Assembly (NCBI GenBank): GCA_963761615.1
Contig: CAVXGU010000003.1
Coordinates: 806,001 to 870,000, forward strand
Origin: CAVXGU01 sp963761615
Lineage (GTDB): Bacteria > Acidobacteriota > Vicinamibacteria > Vicinamibacterales > CAVVIG01
Reading direction: 5' to 3'
DNA length: 64,000 bases
In this document: positions 9,589 through 17,514 of the stretch, piece after piece
Position numbering within the stretch: the stretch's first letter is position 1
Layout of the letters: every line of letters starts with the position of its first letter
Notes under the pieces: model-generated
What the model saw: the letters and a program-made list of their open reading frames with translations, nothing else
Told to the model about the DNA's origin: nothing
Databases searched by the model: none
Translations under genes and position numbers: made by a program

Positions 9589-10169
9589 AGCTGATCGTCG
9601 GGCTGGGCAATCCCGGTCCCGAGTACCGCGGCACCCGTCACAACATCGGGTTCGCGGTCGTGGACGAGATGGCCCGGCGGGCCGGCGTGGTGTTTCAGGG
9701 CGGCCCGGTCGACGCGCTCGTCGCGCGGTGGCGGCGTCCGGAGTCGAGCGAGGCGGCGCTCCTCGCCAAGCCGCTCACGTTCATGAACCGGAGCGGCGAG
9801 GCGGTCGGCGGGCTGGCGCGGTACTACAAGATCGAGCCGGTGGACGTCCTGGTGGTGGTCGACGAGGTGCAGCTGCCGCTCGGACGGCTGCGGGCGCGGG
9901 CCGGCGGATCCGCAGGCGGGCACAACGGGCTGAAGTCGGTGATTGCCCACCTGGGCGACGAGTTCCCGCGGCTGCGGATTGGCGTCGGGCGGGGACAGGT
10001 GGAGCGCGACCTCGCGGATCACGTGCTGTCGCGCTTCGACCGGGACGAGGTCGTGGAAGCCGAGCGGCAGACGCTGCGGGCGGCGGACGCGGCCGAGATG
10101 TTCGTCACGTCGGGGATCGAGACGGTGATGAACCGGTTCAACGGCGGCGATCCGGCGACAACCGAATAG
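9585..10169 (+). CDS. pth: Peptidyl-tRNA hydrolase
   Basis: Pth releases peptides from prematurely dropped peptidyl-tRNAs so the tRNA can be reused. The 194-residue sequence starts at GTG (VKLIVGLGNPGPEYRGTRHNIGF) and contains the expected Asn and His of the active site in GNPG and TRHN. LTFMNRSGEAV, the Asp in VVVDEVQLP and the GGSAGGHNGLKSV loop are also present. The GTG overlaps the rplY stop in the string GAGTGA, so the two are probably translated together. Confidence 0.95.
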   Translation: MKLIVGLGNPGPEYRGTRHNIGFAVVDEMARRAGVVFQGGPVDALVARWRRPESSEAALLAKPLTFMNRSGEAVGGLARYYKIEPVDVLVVVDEVQLPLGRLRARAGGSAGGHNGLKSVIAHLGDEFPRLRIGVGRGQVERDLADHVLSRFDRDEVVEAERQTLRAADAAEMFVTSGIETVMNRFNGGDPATTE

Positions 10170-10187
10170 CACGGCAACCTTGCCACC

Positions 10188-10202
10188 TGTCGAGGTGGCC
10201 CC
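10188..10202 (+). promoter_or_regulatory. Small perfect hairpin in the rpsF leader
   Basis: Between pth and rpsF a short stem reads CCACCT, loop GTCG, AGGTGG. It is followed by GC-rich sequence up to the AAGGAG ribosome site. Leaders of rpsF operons often carry an S6:S18-binding hairpin, but I cannot confirm the diagnostic bulge here, so a regulatory role is only possible. Confidence 0.3.
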
Positions 10203-10245
10203 GACGAGGCGCCGGAGGCGCACCGCGGGTCCAGAAGGAGCGATG

Positions 10246-10707
10246 ATGGCAGATCGACAGTACGAGCTCGTCTACATTCTTCCTCCCGAGACGACCGAGA
10301 CCGAGGTCGCCGGGGTGCACGATCAGGTCGCGGCGATCGTGTCGCGCCTGGAGGGCCGGGTCGACTCCACGGAGAACTGGGGCCGGCGCCGCCTGGCCTA
10401 CGAGATCGGGCGCCACAAGGAAGGCATCTACGTCCTCGAAGTCCTCACCGGCGGCGGCGAGCTCATGAAGGAGCTCGATCGGCGCCTGCGCGTCATGGAT
10501 CAGGTGGTGCGCCACCTGATCGTGCGCGTGGACGAGGAGAAGAAGGTGGTCGAGCGGACGCGCACCAAGCGCCAGCGCGAATCGGAGCGCCGGCGCGTCA
10601 AGCGCGGCCTGCCGCCCGAGCGCCAGCCGGGCGAGGGCCGTTCGCGCGACGAGGAACACGACGACGGGGGCTACGCCAGCGCTGACGCCCATTCTGACGA
10701 CAACTAG
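10246..10707 (+). CDS. rpsF: Ribosomal protein bS6
   Basis: bS6 is a small-subunit protein that pairs with bS18 on the platform. The 153-residue product opens with MADRQYELVYILPPETTE and has WGRRRLAYEIGRHKEGIYVL and HLIVRVDEEKKV, all typical. A basic and acidic tail of roughly 55 residues follows the ordinary end of the family. Two ATGs are adjacent; I chose 10246 because the AGGAG is two bases from the first and five from the second. rpsR follows 12 bases after its stop, without the ssb gene that often lies between. Confidence 0.93.
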   Translation: MADRQYELVYILPPETTETEVAGVHDQVAAIVSRLEGRVDSTENWGRRRLAYEIGRHKEGIYVLEVLTGGGELMKELDRRLRVMDQVVRHLIVRVDEEKKVVERTRTKRQRESERRRVKRGLPPERQPGEGRSRDEEHDDGGYASADAHSDDN

Positions 10708-10719
10708 AGGAGGCGGAAC

Positions 10720-11007
10720 GTGGCGAGTGGACACAGCAAGGGAGGCCGCGGACGCGGCAAGAGCACGGACAAGCAGCAGGGCCAGCGCCGGACGCTGTTT
10801 CGGCGCCGCAAGGTCTGCAAGTTCTGCGCGGACAAGATCGACGACATCAACTACAAGGACGTCAAGCTGATCGGGCCCTACGTGCCCGAGCGTGGCAAGA
10901 TCCTGCCGCGGCGCATCTCGGGCACCTGCGCGATGCACCAGCGGAAGCTCCAGACGGCGATCAAGCGCGCGCGTCAGATCGCGCTGATCCCTTACGTGAC
11001 CGATTGA
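10720..11007 (+). CDS. rpsR: Ribosomal protein bS18
   Basis: A 95-residue small-subunit protein with an N-terminal basic extension (GHSKGGRGRGKSTDKQQGQ) and the conserved core KVCKFCADKIDDINYKDVKLI, ISGTCAMHQRKLQTAIKRARQIALIPY. The Cys pair in CKFC and the later Cys suggest a zinc-type form. The start is GTG, supported by a strong AGGAGG seven bases upstream. Confidence 0.95.
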   Translation: MASGHSKGGRGRGKSTDKQQGQRRTLFRRRKVCKFCADKIDDINYKDVKLIGPYVPERGKILPRRISGTCAMHQRKLQTAIKRARQIALIPYVTD

Positions 11008-11014
11008 GGGCGCC

Positions 11015-11470
11015 ATGGAAGTGATTCTCCGCGAGCACGTGGACAACCTCGGCCGTCGCGGCGAGGTCGTGAAGGTCGCCGACGGGTACGCCCGGAACTA
11101 CCTGCTGCCGCGCAAGCTGGCGCTGAAGGCGACCGAGGGCAACAAGAAGCAGATCGAGCGGGAACGCGCGAAGTTCGATGCGAGCGAGGGCGAGGAGCGC
11201 AAGGTCGCCGAGGCGATGGCGGAGCGCATGGCGACCGTCGAGCTCGTCATTGCGCGCAAGGTGGGCGAGACCGAGGCGTTGTACGGATCGGTCACGAGCG
11301 CCGACATCGCCGCCGAGCTCGCGGCGAAGGGCTTCGAGGTCGATCGCCGCAAGCTGCTCCTGCCCGATCCGATCAAGTCGCTCGGCACCTTCGAGGTGCC
11401 GGTCAGGCTCCACCGCGAGGTCGTCGCGCGCGTGAAGCTCACGGTCGTCGCCGAGGGGGCCGGGGCGTAG
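11015..11470 (+). CDS. rplI: Ribosomal protein bL9
   Basis: bL9 binds 23S rRNA at the base of the L1 stalk. The 151-residue product begins MEVILREHVDNLGRRGEVVKVADGYARNYLLPRKLA in the usual way (N-terminal domain), followed by the long connecting helix and a C-terminal domain ending VVARVKLTVVAE. It lies eight bases after rpsR and nine before dnaB, as in many bacteria. Confidence 0.96.
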   Translation: MEVILREHVDNLGRRGEVVKVADGYARNYLLPRKLALKATEGNKKQIERERAKFDASEGEERKVAEAMAERMATVELVIARKVGETEALYGSVTSADIAAELAAKGFEVDRRKLLLPDPIKSLGTFEVPVRLHREVVARVKLTVVAEGAGA

Positions 11471-11479
11471 GAGACGGCG

Positions 11480-12831
11480 ATGGCTTCCGAAGCCGTCGAA
11501 CGGGCGCTGCCGCACAACCTGGAGGCGGAGCGCTCCGTGCTGGGGGCGATCCTCCTGCACAACGACGCGTTCAACCTCGCCGCGGAGGTGATCGACGCGC
11601 CGGACTTCTTCCGTGACGCGCACCGGCGCATCTTCGAGAAAATGGTGCGCCTGGCCGAGCGCGGGGACGCGATCGACCTGGTCACCCTCAAGGAGGAGCT
11701 GGGCCGGGCCGGCGAGCTGGACGCCGTGGGCGGCCCCGCCTACATCGCCGCGCTCGTCGACGGCGTGCCGCGCTCGACCAACGTCGAGCACTACGCCCGC
11801 ATCATCAAGGAGAAGGCCACCCTCCGGAGCCTGATCTTCTCCGCCAACAAGATCCTCTCCACCGCCTACGAGGCCGAGGAGGAAGCCGACGTCATCCTCG
11901 ACCGGGCGGAGCACGCGATCTTCGCGATCGCCGACGACCGCGTCCGCGACGGCTTCGTCTCGCTGCGTGCGCTCGCCGAGTCGAGCCTCGAGACCATCGA
12001 GAAGCTCCACGCGCACAAGGAGCTCGTCACCGGGGTGCCCACGGGCTTCGTCGACCTCGACGAGATGACGTCGGGCTTCCAGGCCTCGGATCTGATCATC
12101 GTCGCGGCGCGGCCCTCGATGGGGAAGACCAGCCTGGTCCTGAACATCGCCCAGCACGTCGGGACGAAGACCGGACCGGTGCGTCGGCCTGTTCAGCCTC
12201 GAGATGTCGAAGGAGCAGCTGTTCCTGCGGATGCTGACCGCCGAGGCGCGGATCGACGCCCACCGCCTCCGCGGCGGCTTCCTGGGCGAGCGCGACTGGG
12301 GGCGGCTGTCCGAGGCCATCGGCACGCTCGGCGAGGCGAAGATCTTCATCGACGACACGCCCTCGATCGGCGTGCTCGAGATGCGCGCGAAGTGCCGCCG
12401 CCTGGCCGCCGAGCACGGGCTGGACCTCGTCATCATCGACTACATCCAGCTGATGCAGGCGCGCGGGCCGCTTCGACAACCGCACGCTCGAGCTGGCGTC
12501 GATCTCCCGCTCGCTCAAGGGGCTCGCCAAGGAGCTGAGCGTACCCGTCGTCGTCCTGTCGCAGCTCAGCCGCGCGCCCGAGTCGCGCGCCGACCACCGG
12601 CCGATGCTCTCCGACCTGCGCGAGTCGGGCGCCCTCGAGCAGGATGCCGACGTCGTCGTGTTCATCTACCGCGAGGACCAGTACGCGGACAAGGGCCAGC
12701 CGCCGGGGGAGGAGAGCGGGATCGCCGAGCTCATCATCGGCAAGCAGCGTAACGGCCCGACCGGCGTCGTCAAGCTCGCGTTCATTCGCGAGTTCACCCG
12801 GTTCGAGAATCTCGCCGCGGGCGCCCCTTGA
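11480..12831 (+). CDS. dnaB: Replicative DNA helicase DnaB (two frameshifts)
   Basis: DnaB is the hexameric helicase at the replication fork. The corrected product is about 449 residues. It has the N-terminal DnaB domain (LPHNLEAERSVLGAILLHND), the linker and the RecA-like motor with Walker A ARPSMGKTSLVLNIA, FSLEMSKEQL, the Walker B string DLVIIDYIQLM, LSQLSRAPE and LRESGALEQDADVV. The frame changes at 12181 (extra base after ACCGGT) and at 12468 (extra C after GCGCGGG). Both breaks fall in conserved motifs and both continue directly. The stop overlaps the TTG start of alr. Confidence 0.92.
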
Positions 12832-13967
12832 TCCGCCAGACGACCGCGCAGGTCGATCTCGGCGCCATCAGGCGCAACTACCGGGCGATCGTCGACCACC
12901 TGGCGCGCGAGCAGCCCTCGCGGCCGCCCGGCGTGATCGCGGTCGTGAAGGCGAACGCCTACGGACACGGCGCCGTGCAGGTGGCGCGCGCCCTCGAGGA
13001 GGCGGGCGCGGACCTGCTCGCGTGCGCCGACATCGAGGAAGGGGCCGCGCTTCGGGCCGCCGGCGTGCGCGCCGACATCCTCGTATTCGGCGCCCTGAGC
13101 GTGAGCGACCTCGACGGGCTGTTCGACTGCCGCCTGACACCGACCATCTCGACGCCCGGCGCGGCCCGTGCGGTCCAGACGGCCGCGGCCCATCACCACC
13201 TCCGCATCCGATACCACCTGAAGATCGACACGGGCATGCACCGCCTGGGGTTTCGCGACGAGAACCTGGCGCGCACGCTCCCGGAGCTGCTGGAGAGCCC
13301 GAACCTGCAGCTGGAGGCGATCTACACCCATTTCGCCACGGCCGGCCACCTCGACTCGCCGCTCTTCGAGGAGCAGCGGCAGCGCTTCGAGGCGGCGCAG
13401 AAGGCCGTCGTCCGCCTGGGCGGCCGGCCCGCCTACCGGCACGCCGCCAACAGCGCCGCCCTGCTGCGGGACTCGCGCGTGTGGTTCGACCGCGTGCGGC
13501 CCGGTCTGCTGCTGTACGGCCTCGTGCCACCGCCCCTCGCCACCACGCTGCCGCTCGAGCCGGCGATGACGCTGGTCAGTCGCATCGTCGCCGTGAAGGG
13601 GGTGCGCGCGGGCGAGGGCGTGGGGTACGGCATGACGTTCCGCGCCGAGCGCCCGTCGACGATTGCCGTGGTGCCGGCCGGCTATGCGGACGGCCTCGAC
13701 CTCCGGCTCTCCGGACACGGCAGCGTGCTCGTACGTGGCCGCCGCGCCCCGATCGTCGGCGCGGTCTCCATGGACATGCTGACCGTGGACGTGACCGGAC
13801 TCGACGTGGAGCCGGGCGATCCGGTCGTGATCATCGGGGCGCAGGGCGGCGACCGGATCGACGTTCGCGAGATGGCGGCCACGATCGGATCGATCCCCTG
13901 GGAGATCGTGTGCCGCATCGGCACCAGGATCGAGAGGGTCTACGAGAGTCGTCCATCCATGGGGTAA
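12828..13967 (+). CDS. alr: Alanine racemase
   Basis: Alr interconverts L- and D-alanine with PLP, supplying D-Ala for peptidoglycan. The 379-residue product has the PLP-lysine motif VVKANAYGHGAV, the substrate-side IDTGMHRLGF, RPGLLLYGL, VGYGMTFRA with the catalytic Tyr, and a C-terminal beta domain with GAVSMDMLTVDVT. The start is assigned to TTG at 12828, overlapping the dnaB stop, because no ATG or GTG lies before the conserved N-terminus. Confidence 0.92.
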   Translation: MIRQTTAQVDLGAIRRNYRAIVDHLAREQPSRPPGVIAVVKANAYGHGAVQVARALEEAGADLLACADIEEGAALRAAGVRADILVFGALSVSDLDGLFDCRLTPTISTPGAARAVQTAAAHHHLRIRYHLKIDTGMHRLGFRDENLARTLPELLESPNLQLEAIYTHFATAGHLDSPLFEEQRQRFEAAQKAVVRLGGRPAYRHAANSAALLRDSRVWFDRVRPGLLLYGLVPPPLATTLPLEPAMTLVSRIVAVKGVRAGEGVGYGMTFRAERPSTIAVVPAGYADGLDLRLSGHGSVLVRGRRAPIVGAVSMDMLTVDVTGLDVEPGDPVVIIGAQGGDRIDVREMAATIGSIPWEIVCRIGTRIERVYESRPSMG

Positions 13968-14083
13968 TGTGGTGATGTGGTGATGTGATGATGGGGTAAT
14001 GGGGTAATGGGGTAATGGACGTCGTGCTGTTCCATTACCCCATCACCACATTTCCCCATTACCACATTCACCTTGTTCACCGT
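13968..14083. repeat. TGGGGTAA repeats forming a long inverted repeat
   Basis: The alr-radA gap contains four TGGGGTAAT-type octamers in a row at about 13990-14016, then the reverse complement at 14032-14044 and again at 14053-14063. The 13-base arms 13990-14002 and 14032-14044 are perfect inverted copies, extended outside by GTGGTGAT/ATCACCAC. The same vocabulary recurs at 57815-57839. The structure could be a terminator-like hairpin or a mobile palindrome. Confidence 0.65.
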
Positions 14084-15472
14084 ATGTCCAAGCGTCCCAC
14101 CGTCTTTGTCTGTCAGGAGTGCGGTGCACAGGCGCCGAAGTGGCTCGGCCGCTGCCCGGACTGCGGGGCCTGGAACGCGTACGTCGAAGAGCGCGCGCCC
14201 GAGGCCGGCGGCGCGCCTGCCGCGGAGCACCGCTACGCGATGCCGGGGCGGGCGGGCGGAGCGGTCGAGGCGCGGCTGTACGCCGACATCTCGATCGAGC
14301 AGAACGCGCGGCTGGCGACGGGCATTGACGAGTTCGATCGCGTCCTCGGCGGCGGCGTCGTCCCCGGCTCGCTGGTGCTGCTTGGCGGAGAGCCCGGGAT
14401 CGGCAAGTCGACGCTCCTGCTGCAGGCCGCCGCCAACATGGCCCGCACCGTGGGTCCGGTGCTCTACAGCTCCGGCGAGGAATCCGAGCACCAGGTGAAG
14501 GCGCGGGGCGAGCGCCTGGCCGTCGGGCACGCCCCGCTCTACCTGCTCGCCGAGACGTGCCTGGAGCGGATTCTCGAGGAGATCGCGCGCGTGCGGCCGG
14601 CGCTCGTCGTCGTGGATTCGGTCCAGACGATCTTCTCGCTGAAGTTCCAGTCGGCGCCGGGCAGCATCGGCCAGGTCCGCGAGGCCGCGACGCAGCTGCT
14701 GTTCGCGGCCAAGGGCCAGAACATCCCGATCTTCCTCGTGGGGCACGTCACCAAGGACGGCAGCCTCGCCGGACCCAAGGCGCTCGAGCACGTCGTCGAC
14801 ACGGTGCTCTACTTCGAGGGCGAGCGCCATCACGCGCACCGGATCGTGCGGGCCGTGAAGAACCGGTTCGGCGCCGTGAGCGAGCTCGGGGTGTTCGAGA
14901 TGACCGCGGGCGGCCTGCAGCCGGTGCCGAACCCCTCGAAGCTGTTCCTGGCCGAGCGGCCGTCGAACGCCCCGGGGTCGGCGGTCCTGTGCGCCATCGA
15001 GGGGCTGCGGCCGATCCTCGTGGAGGTGCAGGCCCTGGTCAGCACCAGCAGCTACGGCACCGCCCGGCGCACCGCCAGCGGCGTCGATCAGCAGCGGCTC
15101 GCGCTGCTGCTCGCCGTGCTGGAGAAGCGCGCCGGCCTGAACCTTGCCGGCGACGACGTGTTCGTGAACATCGCGGGCGGCCTCGAGGTCGACGAGCCGG
15201 CCTCCGATCTCGCCGTCCTGGCTGCGGTCGCCTCCAGCGTCCGCAACCGGGTCATTCCGGCGACGACGGCGATGTTCGGCGAGGTCGGCCTGGCGGGTGA
15301 GGTGCGGGCGATCTCGCAGTCGGCGCTGCGCGTCAAGGAGTCCGAACACATGGGATTCCGCCGTCTCGTCCTGCCGGAGGCCAACATCGATCCCGCCGAC
15401 GCCGCGAGTGGTGCCTGCGAGCTGATTGGCGTCCGGACCATCGGCGAAGCCCTGGACGTTCTCTTCGAATGA
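14084..15472 (+). CDS. radA: DNA repair protein RadA
   Basis: RadA is a DnaB-like helicase that helps branch migration in recombinational repair. The 462-residue protein has the zinc finger CQECGAQAPKWLGRCPDCGAWN, Walker A GGEPGIGKSTLLLQ, the RadA-specific KNRFG in VKNRFGAVSELGVFEM, and a C-terminal Lon-protease-like domain (LNLAGDDVFVNIAGGLEVDEPASDLAV, quoted to mark the region). I start at ATG 14084, directly before the zinc finger, because the upstream in-frame stretch is repeat DNA. Confidence 0.95.
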   Translation: MSKRPTVFVCQECGAQAPKWLGRCPDCGAWNAYVEERAPEAGGAPAAEHRYAMPGRAGGAVEARLYADISIEQNARLATGIDEFDRVLGGGVVPGSLVLLGGEPGIGKSTLLLQAAANMARTVGPVLYSSGEESEHQVKARGERLAVGHAPLYLLAETCLERILEEIARVRPALVVVDSVQTIFSLKFQSAPGSIGQVREAATQLLFAAKGQNIPIFLVGHVTKDGSLAGPKALEHVVDTVLYFEGERHHAHRIVRAVKNRFGAVSELGVFEMTAGGLQPVPNPSKLFLAERPSNAPGSAVLCAIEGLRPILVEVQALVSTSSYGTARRTASGVDQQRLALLLAVLEKRAGLNLAGDDVFVNIAGGLEVDEPASDLAVLAAVASSVRNRVIPATTAMFGEVGLAGEVRAISQSALRVKESEHMGFRRLVLPEANIDPADAASGACELIGVRTIGEALDVLFE

Positions 15473-15619
15473 CACGGGTGCCTGGCACCAGCACCTGGCA
15501 CCTGGTGCCAGGCGCCCGGCACCCTTGTCCCTTGTGATACCTTCAACCCCTGGAAGCCGCACCGCCCGGCTTCACCATTATTTCGGGGCGGTCCGTTTCA
15601 TAACGCGGGGGGTCGTACC
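15473..15619. repeat. GCACCTGGCACC-type palindrome in the radA-PIN gap
   Basis: GCCTGGCACC at 15480-15489 is a perfect inverted copy of GGTGCCAGGC at 15504-15513, with a second CTGGCACC unit in the loop. No T-run follows immediately. The rest of the gap, up to the next start, shows no gene. Confidence 0.55.
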
Positions 15620-16669
15620 ATGGCCTGGTTTGCGCTCGCGCGGGCACTGTTCGCCCTGGCCGTCGCGTACGTGGCGGCACTGCTTCGTCCGCTTCCGTTC
15701 GGGGTTCTCGCCAACGCGGCGTTCGGACTGACCCTCGCGGTCCTGGTGAGCCTGTTCGAAAGCCGGCTGCGGGAGACGTCGGCCTGGCGCGTCCTCGGGT
15801 CCCTGATCGGCGGCACGATCGGTCTGGCCATCGCCCGGGCGATTGGCCTGGGCCTGTTCTGGGCCAACACAGGCGACCCGCGCGTCGAGTTCCTGCACAG
15901 CTTCATCCTGATCGCGCTGCCGTACCTGGGACTCGTCCTGGGCGGCAAGCACGGAGAGTGGCTCGAACCGACGCGCCTGGTCGGCCTGTTCACCGCCAAG
16001 GACGGTGGCCGGCGCTACAAGATTCTCGACACGAGCGTCATCATCGACGGTCGGATTGCCGACATCTGCGAGACCGGCTTCGTCGACGGCACGCTCGTCG
16101 TCCCCCAGTTCGTCCTCAAGGAGCTGCAGCTCGTCGCCGATTCCTCCGACGCGCTCAAGCGGAACCGCGGGCGGCGCGGACTGGACATCCTGCAGAAGAT
16201 CCAGAAGATGGCCGGCGTGGCGGTGCAGATTTCCGACGTGGACTTCCCGGACGTGCGCGAAGTCGACCTGAAGCTCATCGAGCTCGCCCGGACCATCCGC
16301 GGCAAGATCGTCACCAACGACTTCAACCTGAACAAGGTGGCGCACCTGCGCGGCGTCGAGGTGCTGAACGTCAACGAGCTCGCCAATGCGCTCAAGCCGA
16401 TCGTCCTGCCTGGCGAGATCATGACCGTCTTCATCCTGAAGGAAGGCAAGGAGTACAACCAGGGTGTCGCCTATCTCGACGATGGCACGATGGTGGTGGT
16501 GGACAACGCCCGCAAGCTGATTGGCAAGACGATCGACATCATCGTAACCAGCGTGCTGCAGACGACTGCGGGGAAGATGATCTTCGGACGTTTCATCGAG
16601 GCCGCGGGCGAGCCGCACGCGCACGTGGCGCCGGCGGCCGTGGCCGATTCGCGGCTCCGTCCGGCCTGA
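15620..16669 (+). CDS. Membrane-anchored PIN-TRAM protein (YacL-like)
   Basis: A 349-residue protein with about four membrane segments (residues 1-110), then a PIN-type nuclease domain beginning KILDTSVIIDGRIADICETGF, where the Asp residues are expected metal ligands, and VTNDFNLNKVA further on. A TRAM domain with PGEIMTVFILKEGKEYNQGVAYLDDGTMVVV (region marker) ends the protein. This architecture matches the YacL/PilT-N family often found next to radA and ispD. Its RNA or DNA substrate is not known. Confidence 0.88.
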   Translation: MAWFALARALFALAVAYVAALLRPLPFGVLANAAFGLTLAVLVSLFESRLRETSAWRVLGSLIGGTIGLAIARAIGLGLFWANTGDPRVEFLHSFILIALPYLGLVLGGKHGEWLEPTRLVGLFTAKDGGRRYKILDTSVIIDGRIADICETGFVDGTLVVPQFVLKELQLVADSSDALKRNRGRRGLDILQKIQKMAGVAVQISDVDFPDVREVDLKLIELARTIRGKIVTNDFNLNKVAHLRGVEVLNVNELANALKPIVLPGEIMTVFILKEGKEYNQGVAYLDDGTMVVVDNARKLIGKTIDIIVTSVLQTTAGKMIFGRFIEAAGEPHAHVAPAAVADSRLRPA

Positions 16670-16682
16670 GGCGCGTTCCCCC

Positions 16683-17459
16683 GTTGCGGATCCCCCCTTC
16701 CACTGGTGGCGGACGGTCTTCTTCCTCATCCCGGCCATCAGCGTCTACACGATCGTCCTCGGCGCGCTCTCCATCGCGTCGAGCCTCGTCGATCGCCGCG
16801 GCTACACGGCGCACCGCTGCGCGCGCGCCTGGTCGTGGCTCATCCTGAAGACGACGGGCGTCGTGGTGGCCGTCGAGGGGCTCGAGCGCGTGACGCCGGG
16901 GCGCACCTACGTCTTCGTCTCCAACCACCAGAGCATCTACGACATCCCCGTGATCTTCGCCTCGCTGCCGTTCCAGCTGCGGATCATCGCGAAGGCGTCG
17001 CTCGCGCGCTTCCCGGTGCTCGGCTGGCACCTGCGCCGCGGCGGGCATCTGTTCGTCGATCGCCGTCGTCCCGACCACGCCGGCATCCTCCGCCGCTGGC
17101 GCCGCCTCGTCGCGGATGGCCTGTCGCTCATCATCTTCGCCGAGGGGACGCGCAGCTGGGACGGACATGTCCAGCCGTTCAAGGGCGGGAGCTTTCTCCT
17201 CGCCCTCGAGGCCGGCCTGCCGATTGTCCCGCTCGCCGTGATCGGCACGCGGCAGGTGATGCCGAAGGGACGGCTGCGCACCGAGCCGGCGCACGTCCGC
17301 CTCGTGGTGCACGATCCCATCGTCATCGCCGCTGCCGAGCACCCGACGCCCCGCGAGGCCAAGGCACTCGCCGACCGCGTCCACGCGGTGGTCGCCGCCA
17401 CGGTCGAACGGCGGCAAGGAAGCGGTGAGACCCGGGGAGCCGAGAGCCGGAGGAACTGA
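16683..17459 (+). CDS. plsC: 1-acyl-sn-glycerol-3-phosphate acyltransferase (PlsC-like); start unresolved
   Basis: This membrane enzyme adds the second acyl chain in phosphatidic acid synthesis. It has an N-terminal hydrophobic segment (FHWWRTVFFLIPAISVYTIV) and the acyltransferase motifs VSNHQSIYDIP (HX4D variant), RRGGHLFVDR, FAEGTRSWDG and GLPIVPLAVIG. The conserved N-terminus runs in frame from at least 16683, but no ATG, GTG or TTG lies in frame before it. The first canonical start, at 16863, would delete the membrane segment. A missing base in the C-run at 16692-16697 would bring the TTG at 16685 into frame, so an indel is suspected. Confidence 0.82.
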   Translation, partial: VADPPFHWWRTVFFLIPAISVYTIVLGALSIASSLVDRRGYTAHRCARAWSWLILKTTGVVVAVEGLERVTPGRTYVFVSNHQSIYDIPVIFASLPFQLRIIAKASLARFPVLGWHLRRGGHLFVDRRRPDHAGILRRWRRLVADGLSLIIFAEGTRSWDGHVQPFKGGSFLLALEAGLPIVPLAVIGTRQVMPKGRLRTEPAHVRLVVHDPIVIAAAEHPTPREAKALADRVHAVVAATVERRQGSGETRGAESRRN

Positions 17460-17467
17460 GGAACGGA

Positions 17468-17492
17468 GCACCGGGCACGCGGTGCCCGGTGC
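17468..17492. repeat. Perfect 11-bp inverted repeat upstream of ispDF
   Basis: GCACCGGGCAC and GTGCCCGGTGC flank a three-base loop (GCG). The palindrome begins 9 bases after the plsC stop and ends 10 bases before a TATAAT box, so it could act as a terminator stem, an operator, or both. No U-tract follows. Confidence 0.6.
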
Positions 17493-17502
17493 TGGCAGCC
17501 GA

Positions 17503-17508
17503 TATAAT
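17503..17508 (+). promoter_or_regulatory. Consensus -10 box (TATAAT) for ispDF
   Basis: A perfect TATAAT in otherwise GC-rich DNA ends six bases before the GTG of ispDF. Transcription would begin at about the start codon, giving a leaderless message. No good TTGACA is present 17 bases upstream; the palindrome occupies that space. Confidence 0.55.
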
Positions 17509-17514
17509 TTCCCC

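Noticed and set aside
13968..14063. CRISPR or origin-type iterons in the TGGGGTAA run
   Set aside because: The words are contiguous, form an inverted repeat, and there is no dnaA, repA or cas gene nearby.
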